Assembly (NCBI GenBank): GCA_003223555.1
Contig: QHVM01000063.1
Coordinates: 5,639-60,320, forward strand
DNA from: Acidobacteriota bacterium
GTDB lineage: Bacteria; Acidobacteriota; Vicinamibacteria; Fen-336
DNA: 54,682 nt
Direction: 5' to 3'
The first letter of the stretch is position 1; every line of letters starts with the position of its first letter. Both the position numbers and the translations under genes were made by a program. Below, one piece after another: positions 36,231-43,818 of this stretch. A model generated the notes under the pieces. The model was given only the letters and a program-made list of their open reading frames with translations. It was not told the DNA's origin and searched no databases.

Positions 36231-39200
36231 ATGCGCACCCTCCGACCGCTCCGCGCGAGCGTCGTCGTCCTGTCGCTCCTGCTCGCCAGCTCCCCTTCGC
36301 CCGCCGCGGAGAAGAAGACCGCGCCCGCGGTCCCCGAGCCGGGGATCACGGCCGAGAAGCTGAAGGGGCTCGAGTTCCGCAGCATCGGCCCGGCCCTCAT
36401 GGGCGGCCGCATCGACGACTTCGCGGTCGTGGAATCCCATCCCTCGACCTTCTACGTCGGCGCCGCTTCGGGGGGCCTGTGGAAGACGGAGAACAACGGC
36501 ACCACCTTCGAGCCCGTCTTCGACGAGCAGGACAGCTCCAGCATCGGCGACGTCACGGTCGCGCCTTCCGATCCCTCCATCGTCTACGTGGGCACCGGCG
36601 AACCCAACAACCGGCAGTCTTCCTCCTGGGGGCAAGGCGTCTACCGGACGTCCGACGGAGGAAAGACCTGGACCCACCTGGGACTCGCCGACAGCCACCA
36701 CATCGGCCGCATCGTCGTCCATCCCGCCAACCCCGACGTCGTCTACGTGGCCGCCGTCGGCCACCTGTGGGGGCCCAACAAGGAGCGCGGCCTCTACAAG
36801 TCCTCCGACGGAGGAAAGACCTGGACGAACACGAAGTTCGTCGACGAGGACACGGGCTTCGTGGACGTGGCCATGGATCCCCAGAGCCCCAACATCCTCT
36901 ACGCCGCCTCCTACCAGCGCCGGCGGACGCCGTTCGGCTACAGCGGCGGGGGTCCCGGCAGCGCGCTCTGGAAGACGACCGACGGCGGCGCCGCCTGGAA
37001 GAAGCTGTCGGGAGGCCTCCCGACCGAGGGAGACCTGGGCCGCATCGGCGTCGACGTGTACCGCCGCGACCCGCGGATCGTCTACGCGCTCGTCGAGCAC
37101 GCCAAGGAGGGCGGCATCTACCGCTCCGAGGACCGGGGGGAGACTTGGAAGAAGGTCTCCGACACCAACCCCCGGCCCTCGTACTACAGCCAGGTCCACG
37201 TCGACCCCAGCAACGACCAGCGGGTGTGGGTGCTCGGGGCCGCGATGTTCTACTCCGAGGACGGGGGCAAGACCTTCCGCACCGACCTCGTCCAGAAGAT
37301 CCACGGCGACTACCACGCGCTCTGGATCGATCCCGCCAACTCCGACCACATGCTGGCCGGCAGCGACGGCGGCATCCACCTCTCGTGGGACCGGGGCCGG
37401 AGCTGGGACTACATCAACACCGTCGCCCTCGCCCAGTTCTACGAGGTCGCCTACGACATGCGCCAGCCGTACCGGGTGTGCGGAGGGCTGCAGGACAACG
37501 GGAGCTGGTGCGGCCCCAGCCGGACCCTCTATTCACAGGGCATCGCCAACGAGGACTGGTTCCGCATCGGGGGCGGTGACGGCTTCTTCGCCGCCGTGGA
37601 CCCCACCGACCCCGACGTCGTCTACACCGAGAGCCAGGACGGGAACGTCCAGCGGATGGACCTGAAGACGAACGAGCGCCGCGTCATCCGCCCGGACAAC
37701 GTCGACGGGGAGCGCTATCGCTTCAACTGGAACTCGCCGATCTTCATCTCCCCCCACGACCCGAAGACCGTGTTCTACGGCGGCAACCGGCTCTTCATCT
37801 CGCACGATCGCGGCGACGCCTGGACCCGGACCGCCGACCTGACGAGCGGCGCCTCCCGCGACAAGATGACGATCTTCGGCAAGGCAGCCAAGGACTTCCT
37901 CTCCCGCAACGATGGCGTCGTCCACTTCGGCACCATCACCACCATCGCGGAGTCGCCGCTCAAGGCGGGCGTGCTCTGGGTGGGGACCGACGACGGCAAC
38001 CTGCAGGTCTCGCGCGACGGCGGCGTGACGTGGGCGAGCGTCGCGTCGAAGGTGCCCGGCCTTCCCAGGGGCACCTACGTCAGCCGGGTGGAGGCCGGCC
38101 ACACCGGCGAGGGCGCAGCCTACGTCGCCTTCGACGGCCACCGCGCCGACGACTACGGCGTCTACGTGTTCCGGACCGAAGACTACGGCCAGACCTGGCG
38201 CAGCGTGGCCGGCAACCTGCCGAAGGGATGGACGGTGCACGTGGTGCGGGAGCATCCCAGGAACGCGAACCTGCTCTTCGCAGGCACCGAGAACGGCCTC
38301 TGGGCGAGCTGGGACCGCGGTGGGCAGTGGGTCCGTCTCAAGGGCAAGATGCCGACCGTACCGGTGTTCGACGTGCAGGTCCACGCCCGCGACGACGACC
38401 TCATCGTGGCCACCCATGGCCGGGGGATCTTCATCCTGGACGACATCTCGACCCTGGCCGGCCTGAACGCGGCCGCGCTCTCGGCCGACGTGCGCCTCTT
38501 CGACCTCCGTCCGGGGGCCGAGTACCGCGTCTACGGCCACAAGGGCAACACCGGCCACAAGGCCTTCCTCGGGCCCAACCCGGCCGAGGGAGCGGCGATC
38601 ACCTATGCGCTCCGGTCCAAGCCCGCGGACAAGGAGGAAGTGAAGATCGTCGTGAAGGACGCCTCCGGCGCCACCGTGCGCGAGCTGAAGGGGCCGAAGG
38701 AAGCGGGCATCAACCGGACGAGCTGGGACCTGCGGCACGAGCCGCCCGTCCGCCGCGAGCCGGGAGATGCCGGCGGCGAGGCCTTTTTCGGACCGCCGCG
38801 CGGACCCCTCGTGCCTCCCGGCACCTACACCGTGACGGTATCGGTCGGCCCGGCCTCGGACAGCAAGCCGGTGACGGTGCAGGACGATCCGCGGGTCCGC
38901 GTCTCGGAAGCCAACCGGCGGGCCTGGTACGACGCGACCCGGCGGGCCGCCCACCTGTGGAGCCGGGCCGACGCGGTGAACCGCAGCGCCGCTTCGCTCA
39001 AGAAGCAGCTCGGCGATCTCCAGCAATCCCTCGCCAAGCGCGAAACCACGCCGCCCGAGACGCTGGCGAGCGCGGCCAGGGCGGCGGCCAGCAAGGCCGA
39101 CGCGCTCGCGCGCCGGATGAGCCGGCAGGAGTCGCTCGGCTTCGCCGGCGCGCCGCTCGAGGACGATCCGGACCCGCTCCTCTCCCGCGCCCGCGGCATC

Positions 39201-39392
39201 TACCTGGCCATCGGCTCCACCACCGCCGCCCCCACGCCACAGCAGCAGCAGGCCATGGACGAGGTCGCCCGCCAGCTCGACGAGCTGTCCAAGGAGGCCA
39301 ACGTCCTCATAGCGCAGGACGTCCCGGCCTTGAACCGGCTGCTGACCGACAGCGGCCTCGGCCGCATCGAAGCCGGCCGCCCGGTGGATTAG
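36231..39392 (+). CDS. Secreted VPS10/sortilin-like BNR beta-propeller protein
   Basis: The 1053-residue protein starts at ATG 36231, with AAAGGAG five bases upstream. A signal peptide (VVVLSLLLASSPSPAAE) is followed by many BNR/Asp-box repeats (SDGGKTWT, SDGGKTWTN, TTDGGAAWKK, SEDRGETWKK, SWDRGRSWDY, TEDYGQTWRS). These build the ten-bladed VPS10-type propeller also annotated as a glycosyl-hydrolase-like sortilin. After about residue 760 come a FlgD-like Ig segment and a helical tail of about 150 residues. A substrate-binding or protease-associated role is usual for the family; enzymatic activity is unproven. It is the last gene of the five-gene set. Confidence 0.9.
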   Translation: MRTLRPLRASVVVLSLLLASSPSPAAEKKTAPAVPEPGITAEKLKGLEFRSIGPALMGGRIDDFAVVESHPSTFYVGAASGGLWKTENNGTTFEPVFDEQDSSSIGDVTVAPSDPSIVYVGTGEPNNRQSSSWGQGVYRTSDGGKTWTHLGLADSHHIGRIVVHPANPDVVYVAAVGHLWGPNKERGLYKSSDGGKTWTNTKFVDEDTGFVDVAMDPQSPNILYAASYQRRRTPFGYSGGGPGSALWKTTDGGAAWKKLSGGLPTEGDLGRIGVDVYRRDPRIVYALVEHAKEGGIYRSEDRGETWKKVSDTNPRPSYYSQVHVDPSNDQRVWVLGAAMFYSEDGGKTFRTDLVQKIHGDYHALWIDPANSDHMLAGSDGGIHLSWDRGRSWDYINTVALAQFYEVAYDMRQPYRVCGGLQDNGSWCGPSRTLYSQGIANEDWFRIGGGDGFFAAVDPTDPDVVYTESQDGNVQRMDLKTNERRVIRPDNVDGERYRFNWNSPIFISPHDPKTVFYGGNRLFISHDRGDAWTRTADLTSGASRDKMTIFGKAAKDFLSRNDGVVHFGTITTIAESPLKAGVLWVGTDDGNLQVSRDGGVTWASVASKVPGLPRGTYVSRVEAGHTGEGAAYVAFDGHRADDYGVYVFRTEDYGQTWRSVAGNLPKGWTVHVVREHPRNANLLFAGTENGLWASWDRGGQWVRLKGKMPTVPVFDVQVHARDDDLIVATHGRGIFILDDISTLAGLNAAALSADVRLFDLRPGAEYRVYGHKGNTGHKAFLGPNPAEGAAITYALRSKPADKEEVKIVVKDASGATVRELKGPKEAGINRTSWDLRHEPPVRREPGDAGGEAFFGPPRGPLVPPGTYTVTVSVGPASDSKPVTVQDDPRVRVSEANRRAWYDATRRAAHLWSRADAVNRSAASLKKQLGDLQQSLAKRETTPPETLASAARAAASKADALARRMSRQESLGFAGAPLEDDPDPLLSRARGIYLAIGSTTAAPTPQQQQAMDEVARQLDELSKEANVLIAQDVPALNRLLTDSGLGRIEAGRPVD

Positions 39393-39455
39393 GATCGGGC
39401 CCGGGAGATCAAGGCGCGCGCCAAAAAGGAGTAGAAACAGCAACAGCCCCCCAGC

Positions 39456-39758
39456 TCAATGAAGCCTCGCGGCGAGGATCACCGCGGCGATCGCCAGCAG
39501 CAGCGCGACGAAGGCCATGCCTATACCGAGCCAGAGGCGCGGTGGGCGGCGGCGCCGCGGCGTCCCACCCGCACTGCCGCCCACCGCGCTCGCCAGCATG
39601 TGCTCCTGGCAGCGGGCGCAGGAGGCCAGATGCGCCGCCAGCTCCGCCGGTCCGCGACCGGCCGGAGCGCGGGCCAGCGCCGCAAAGCCCGCCGGCGTCA
39701 GGCAGCCGCGCGCGTCGAAGTGCCGGCCGGGGCCGGCCGGACCGCCCGAAGTTGTCAT
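39456..39758 (-). CDS. Putative zinc-finger anti-sigma-type membrane protein
   Basis: The 100-residue protein has a HxxxCxxC motif (HLASCARCQEHM, about 43-54), the hallmark of ZAS/zf-HC2 anti-sigma domains. A basic stretch (PRRRRPPR) and one membrane helix (LGIGMAFVALLLAIAAVIL) close to the C-terminus follow. ZAS proteins hold an ECF sigma factor at the membrane; no sigma gene is adjacent, and the outer part is nearly absent, so it may be a minimal or orphan form. ATG 39758 overlaps the amidase stop by 4 bp (ATGA). Confidence 0.7.
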   Translation of the reverse strand: MTTSGGPAGPGRHFDARGCLTPAGFAALARAPAGRGPAELAAHLASCARCQEHMLASAVGGSAGGTPRRRRPPRLWLGIGMAFVALLLAIAAVILAARLH

Positions 39759-40507
39759 CGCCAGGCCACCGCTGGCCGCTCGCCGGGCGCGAGCGCCTCG
39801 GAGCGACGCAGGTCCGTATCGTCGCCCCTCGCGCGCGGGAGGGCCAGGCCTTCCCGGGCCAGCGCGGCGAAGAGCGACTCCGGCGGGTCGACCCGCCGGC
39901 GCAGCGCCCGCCCCCGCTCGTCGACGAAGTAGGGGCAGCCCGGGCGCTCACACGTGGAACGGAGGTAGGCCGGACGGCGGTCGAGGTCCTTGTGCCCGTA
40001 GACGTCCGCCATGGTGACGCGGCCGCCGGAGAGGGCGAGCAGCGTCCGCAGCAGCCAGGCCAGCGAGCGGACCTGGGCCGCCGGGAACGCGTCCTCGGCT
40101 CGGCCGGAATGCGCCAGCTCGATTCCCACCGAATTCGAGTTGCCGTCGTGGAGGTGCGAATAGACGGGCGCCGCCTCGGCCGCCACGCGACGCTTCTCGG
40201 CCTCGTCGGCCGGCCGGTCAACCGCCGGCGTCCACGACCGCGCGGCGCCGGCCTGGACATGGCGCGGCCACAGCGATCCGTCCGTCCAGACGATCCAGTG
40301 GGCGCCGAAGCGGGGCTTCCAGCGCGCCTGCGTCTGCGGCGGATCGAAGAATCGGAACCGCCGCTCGGGCCGGTCGTAGGCCGGTCCGCCCAGCACGTGG
40401 AGCACGATGCGCCGCACCCGGGGAGCCAGTCGCGCCGGCGGGGCGGCGCGGGCCACGCTGGCCGTCGCCAGCAGGGCGGCCGCCACCGTCGCGAACCGTG
40501 GTCTCAC
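39755..40507 (-). CDS. Secreted N-acetylmuramoyl-L-alanine amidase (amidase_2/PGRP type)
   Basis: The 250-residue product starts at GTG 40507. An N-terminal signal sequence (VAAALLATASVARA) directs it to the periplasm. The amidase_2 fold is visible: VLHVLGGPAYDRPERR, FGAHWIVWTDGSLW, NSNSVGIELAHSG and VYGHKDLDRRPAYLRSTCERPG, which supply the zinc His residues and the catalytic set. It would cleave the amide between muramic acid and the stem peptide during wall turnover. It overlaps the anti-sigma-like membrane gene downstream, suggesting shared envelope control. Confidence 0.85.
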   Translation of the reverse strand: MRPRFATVAAALLATASVARAAPPARLAPRVRRIVLHVLGGPAYDRPERRFRFFDPPQTQARWKPRFGAHWIVWTDGSLWPRHVQAGAARSWTPAVDRPADEAEKRRVAAEAAPVYSHLHDGNSNSVGIELAHSGRAEDAFPAAQVRSLAWLLRTLLALSGGRVTMADVYGHKDLDRRPAYLRSTCERPGCPYFVDERGRALRRRVDPPESLFAALAREGLALPRARGDDTDLRRSEALAPGERPAVAWR

Positions 40508-40551
40508 GCGCCGATTGTCGCGTATACTGCCCGCCCGCAGGAGACAACCCC

Positions 40552-41040
40552 GTGGAGACCACCGCCGTGCGGCTGTGGAAGCGCCTCAGCCGCGAGGAGC
40601 GCCTGGCCGCGGCGACGGTGTTCTTCCGCGAGCCGCCCGAGGAGCTGTTCGGCAGCGCGCTGGTCGTCATCGTCAAGGCGCGCCACCTGCGGCCGCAGGT
40701 GGCCCGTACGATGGCCCCCGACGAGCAGGCGCGGGCACTGGCCGGGGTCCTCGATCCGGGCGAGGCGCTCGCCGCATCGCTGCTGGTCGCCCTGCACCTG
40801 GGCGATCGCCGGCCGATGCTGGCCACCTTCCTGAACGCAGCCGGCATCCCACACGAGGACGGCCTGCTCAAGGACGAGTCTCCAGCGGTGCCCCTCGGCG
40901 AGGACGCGGCGCGGACCGGCGTGAAGGCGCTTCAGGCCGCGTATCCGGGCGAGCAGGTGCAGACCTACCTCAACACGCTCTGGCTGCAGGACCCGGAGCG
41001 GTGGGCCGTGCTCGAGCGAGCCGGGGAATGGACCGCCTAG
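40552..41040 (+). CDS. Conserved-looking protein of unknown function
   Basis: The product has 162 residues and no membrane segment or recognised domain. GTG 40552 is preferred because AGGAGA lies 7 bases upstream; GTG 40498 would lack a site and overlap the divergent amidase start. The sequence is helical (LWKRLSREERLAAATVFFREP, LLVALHLGDRRPMLATFLNAAG) and ends NTLWLQDPERWAVLERAG. A TATACT at 40523-40528 could be its -10, but no good -35 is seen. Neighbours give no functional hint. Confidence 0.7.
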   Translation: METTAVRLWKRLSREERLAAATVFFREPPEELFGSALVVIVKARHLRPQVARTMAPDEQARALAGVLDPGEALAASLLVALHLGDRRPMLATFLNAAGIPHEDGLLKDESPAVPLGEDAARTGVKALQAAYPGEQVQTYLNTLWLQDPERWAVLERAGEWTA

Positions 41041-41046
41041 TCTCCC

Positions 41047-41997
41047 TCAGACGTCGCGGGACTCCTGTCCGACCACGGCGGGAAGGCTCTCCAGGCCGTC
41101 CGCCTCCCGGGGCGGGAGCAGCAGCCAGTAGCGCTCGGCGTACACCGACCGGCCCACGGCCTCCGAGTACGACCGCCCCAGCCTCTCCAGCGACGAGGCC
41201 AAGGGGCCCGTCAGTTCGCGCACCTCCGCCTGCAGCTCGGGCGCGGCGTGGACGACGGGCTGCAGGCGCGGGCCGAAGCCCTTCAAGGGATGCCAGACCC
41301 GGGATTCCCGCCATTGGCGCGCGGCCAGGGCCGCCGAGCGGAGGCGGTCGCCCCATCCCTTGAGATCGCCCCGGAAGGCGGGCGCGACGTGGAAACGGAC
41401 GAGGAAGCGGGCCAGGCCGGCCCGGTCCGCGGACTCGACCGCGGCCGGCGGAAGCCGGGCCCCGACCTGGCTGAGGCGCACCCTCACTGCCCCCGGCACG
41501 AAGGCTTCGGGCCGCTCCTCATAGAGGAAGACGTTGCGCCCCTCGCCGCGAGGGAAGGCGGCCCGGGAGGCCTCGTGCGCCAGGCGATGGTCGATGTGGT
41601 GACCGATGCCGAGGGGAACGTAGACTTCGCGCGCGCGCGTGCGATGGGCGATGTCGGCCAGCAGCTCCACCGCCCGGCCCAGGCAGCCTTCGTCGACGGC
41701 CTGGCGTCCGAGGGTCAGGCCGCGGAAGGTCGAGTAGGCGGGATCGCGCGCGGGCGCCGCAGGCAGGCCCACCTCGAGATGCTGCACGCCGGGCCGGGAA
41801 AGGAAGCGCGCGCGGCCCGCGGCCGAGGAGCCGCCCTCCCCGCCGAAGAGCGTCACGATGAGGATCTTCAGGCCCCGGGCCTGCTCCGAGAGCAGCCGCG
41901 CCCCGCATGAGAGGAACACGTCGTCGGCGTGGGGCGACACGTACAGGCTGTCACAGGCCTCGAGCTTCCCCACCTCGGAGGGTCCCGCTTCGCTCAT
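41047..41997 (-). CDS. PIG-L (LmbE-like) deacetylase family protein
   Basis: The 316-residue protein has the zinc-dependent PIG-L signature SPHADDVFLSCG (His23, Asp25, Asp26) and a second metal region GIGHHIDHRLAHEA. Members remove N-acetyl groups from glucosamine-linked substrates, as in bacillithiol, mycothiol or glycan synthesis. The C-terminal 120 residues, including a WGDRLRSAALAARQW helix, are longer than usual. Its ATG overlaps the stop of the upstream YyaL-like gene by 4 bp (ATGA), so the two are translated together. Confidence 0.88.
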   Translation of the reverse strand: MSEAGPSEVGKLEACDSLYVSPHADDVFLSCGARLLSEQARGLKILIVTLFGGEGGSSAAGRARFLSRPGVQHLEVGLPAAPARDPAYSTFRGLTLGRQAVDEGCLGRAVELLADIAHRTRAREVYVPLGIGHHIDHRLAHEASRAAFPRGEGRNVFLYEERPEAFVPGAVRVRLSQVGARLPPAAVESADRAGLARFLVRFHVAPAFRGDLKGWGDRLRSAALAARQWRESRVWHPLKGFGPRLQPVVHAAPELQAEVRELTGPLASSLERLGRSYSEAVGRSVYAERYWLLLPPREADGLESLPAVVGQESRDV

Positions 41998-42872
41998 GGC
42001 GCAGGGCGCGTGCGATCGAGCCGCTGCGCGGCGCGGAGAAGGCCGAGGTGGGCCAGCGGGGCCTTCTCGATGTCGGCCGCGAAGGCCCGCACCACTCCCT
42101 CCGCGCGGTCGCGATAGCCGCGCTCGCCGGTCAGCCGCGAGAGCTCGATCAGGTTCAGGGCGGCCACGCCGCTCCCGGAGATGAAATCCCCGTCCAAGCC
42201 GTCCCGGGGGCCAGCCACCTGCTCCTCCTGCTCCTGCTGCAGGCGCACGGACTCGTGCAGCCAGCCCCGCTCGCCGGTGGCGGCCAGGAGCTCGATCAGG
42301 CCGCGGATGAGATGCGCGTAATCGCCGAGGCCGGCCGGTTGCGCGCGCTCGCCGGTCAGATGCAGCAGCGAGCCGCGCTGGTCGACGCGGCGGTCGAGGG
42401 CGCGCTCGCCTGCCCGGGACGCGGCCTCGCGGTAGCCGGGCGCGTCCAGGACCAGCGACGCGCGGGCCAGGGTGGCGATCATGAGCCCGTGCGTATCGGT
42501 CTCGCCGCCGTCCTCCTCCCGGGCTTCGCCGCTCCAGCCGAGGGCGGCCAGGGCCGTGTCGAGGGCGGATCGGGTCGCCTTCCGCAGCCCGTCGCCCGGC
42601 GCCACCTCGACCGCTTCCGTGTGCGCCGCCGCCTCGGACACGGCTTCGCGGGGCGGGAGCGGCCCGTCCGGCGTCCGGTGCAGCGCGGCCAGGGCCACTC
42701 GCCGCGCTTCGCCGTCGCCGGCGCGCGCCCGGTCCAGCAGGAACAGCAGGGCTGCGATGGCCGACGGCGTCCCGGAGAACCGGCCGGACGCCAGGTCGAA
42801 GCCGGCGATCAGGGCGGTGCGGGCCTGATCGCCGAGAGCGGAGGACGGCAGCCCGCGTCCACGCTGAGTCAC
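41994..42872 (-). CDS. YyaL/DUF255-like (alpha/alpha)6-barrel protein without a thioredoxin domain
   Basis: The 292-residue product matches the C-terminal part of YyaL/SSP411-type proteins: THGLMIATLARASLVLDAPGYREAA, GLGDYAHLIRGLIELLAATGERGWL, SGSGVAALNLIELSRLTGERGYRDRAE. In full-length relatives a thioredoxin-like domain precedes this. Here the protein starts at GTG 42872 (AAGGA upstream) directly in the barrel, and no thioredoxin sequence is found upstream, so it is a naturally short or truncated form. It may be an epimerase-like or binding domain. Coupling with the PIG-L deacetylase suggests an amino-sugar pathway. Confidence 0.75.
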   Translation of the reverse strand: MTQRGRGLPSSALGDQARTALIAGFDLASGRFSGTPSAIAALLFLLDRARAGDGEARRVALAALHRTPDGPLPPREAVSEAAAHTEAVEVAPGDGLRKATRSALDTALAALGWSGEAREEDGGETDTHGLMIATLARASLVLDAPGYREAASRAGERALDRRVDQRGSLLHLTGERAQPAGLGDYAHLIRGLIELLAATGERGWLHESVRLQQEQEEQVAGPRDGLDGDFISGSGVAALNLIELSRLTGERGYRDRAEGVVRAFAADIEKAPLAHLGLLRAAQRLDRTRPAP

Positions 42873-42921
42873 GTCGAGGTCCTTGGCCCGAAGTCTACCC
42901 TCATTTGGGAGGCGCGCTGCA

Positions 42922-42929
42922 TGTACAAA
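42922..42929 (+). promoter_or_regulatory. TGTACAAA box upstream of the rhomboid gene
   Basis: TGTACAAA followed by TGCCGCC, in transcript orientation, centred about 107.5 bp upstream of the predicted sigma54 start near 43033. It matches the box of the response-regulator gene including the GCCGC that follows. Confidence 0.45.
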
Positions 42930-43006
42930 TGCCGCCGCTCCCGGGCAATTCCTACAAGGTCGATGCCGCCGAAGCGTCTACATGCGCTGCGTGGGACGGC
43001 CGCCAC

Positions 43007-43022
43007 TGGCATTCCGATTGCT
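43007..43022 (+). promoter_or_regulatory. Sigma54 promoter of the rhomboid gene
   Basis: The site reads TGGCATT-CCGA-TTGCT: the -24 GG and -12 GC are exactly spaced, and only two -24 flank bases differ from consensus. The predicted start is near 43033, giving a 25-nt leader that contains the AGGAGG site. Confidence 0.65.
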
Positions 43023-43058
43023 GTGGTGGCCTCCAACTGCTACGACTAAGGAGGCTCC

Positions 43059-43739
43059 ATGATTCCTGTCGGCGACGACAAGGTGCAGGGCGGTCCGCCT
43101 GCCGTCGTGAACATCGCCCTGATCATCCTCAATGTGCTGGCGTTCTTCCTGGAGCTCAGCCGACCCCAGGGCGCCCTGGAGTCGTTCATCATGGCGTGGG
43201 GGGTCGTGCCTCGGGAGTACTCGGCCGGGCACGACCTGGCTCCGACGATCCCGCTGCCCTTCTGGACGACGCTGTTCACGTCGATGTTCCTCCACGGCGG
43301 ATGGGCCCACCTGGGAGGGAACATGCTCTACCTCTGGATCTTCGGCGACAACATCGAGAAGGTCCTGGGCGGCATTCGCTACCTCATCTTCTATCTGGTG
43401 TGCGGGGTGGCGGCCGCCTTCGCCCACATCATGTCGGCTCCGCACTCCGGCGTCCCCACCGTGGGCGCCTCCGGGGCGATCAGCGGCGTCCTCGGCGCGT
43501 ACATCCTGCTCTTCCCGCGCAACAAGGTCCGCGTCTTCACCCGGGGAGGCATCGTGGCCGTGCCGGCCTTCGTGATGCTGGGCCTGTGGATCCTCATCCA
43601 GTTCGTCAATGGCGTGGGCGCCATCGCCCGGACCGAGCAGACGAGCGGCGTCGCATACATGGCCCACATCGGCGGGTTCGTGGCGGGGATGATCCTCATC
43701 AAGGTCATGACCATCGGCCGCCGGCCCGCGTACGCCTGA
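43059..43739 (+). CDS. Rhomboid family intramembrane serine protease
   Basis: The 226-residue polytopic protein starts at ATG 43059 behind a perfect AGGAGG. It has about six membrane helices. Rhomboid motifs are present: FLHGGWAHLGGNMLYLW (oxyanion His/Asn), GASGAISGVLGAYI with nucleophile Ser138, and AYMAHIGGFVAGMI with catalytic His203. These proteases cut membrane proteins within the lipid layer. The sigma54 promoter and upstream box suggest induction with the response regulator and DksA-like protein. Confidence 0.93.
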   Translation: MIPVGDDKVQGGPPAVVNIALIILNVLAFFLELSRPQGALESFIMAWGVVPREYSAGHDLAPTIPLPFWTTLFTSMFLHGGWAHLGGNMLYLWIFGDNIEKVLGGIRYLIFYLVCGVAAAFAHIMSAPHSGVPTVGASGAISGVLGAYILLFPRNKVRVFTRGGIVAVPAFVMLGLWILIQFVNGVGAIARTEQTSGVAYMAHIGGFVAGMILIKVMTIGRRPAYA

Positions 43740-43818
43740 ACGGGGCCTCGTGGTAGTCTCCTCGTCCTGAATCGCGGAGCGGCGGGCCTCCGGAGGGACC
43801 TCGGGACCCTCGATCAAG

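Noticed and set aside
42921-43049. 42-aa ORF with GGGAGG upstream of the rhomboid gene
   Set aside because: The TGTACAAA box and the sigma54 promoter lie inside it, and its composition is not protein-like. A regulatory reading explains the region better.
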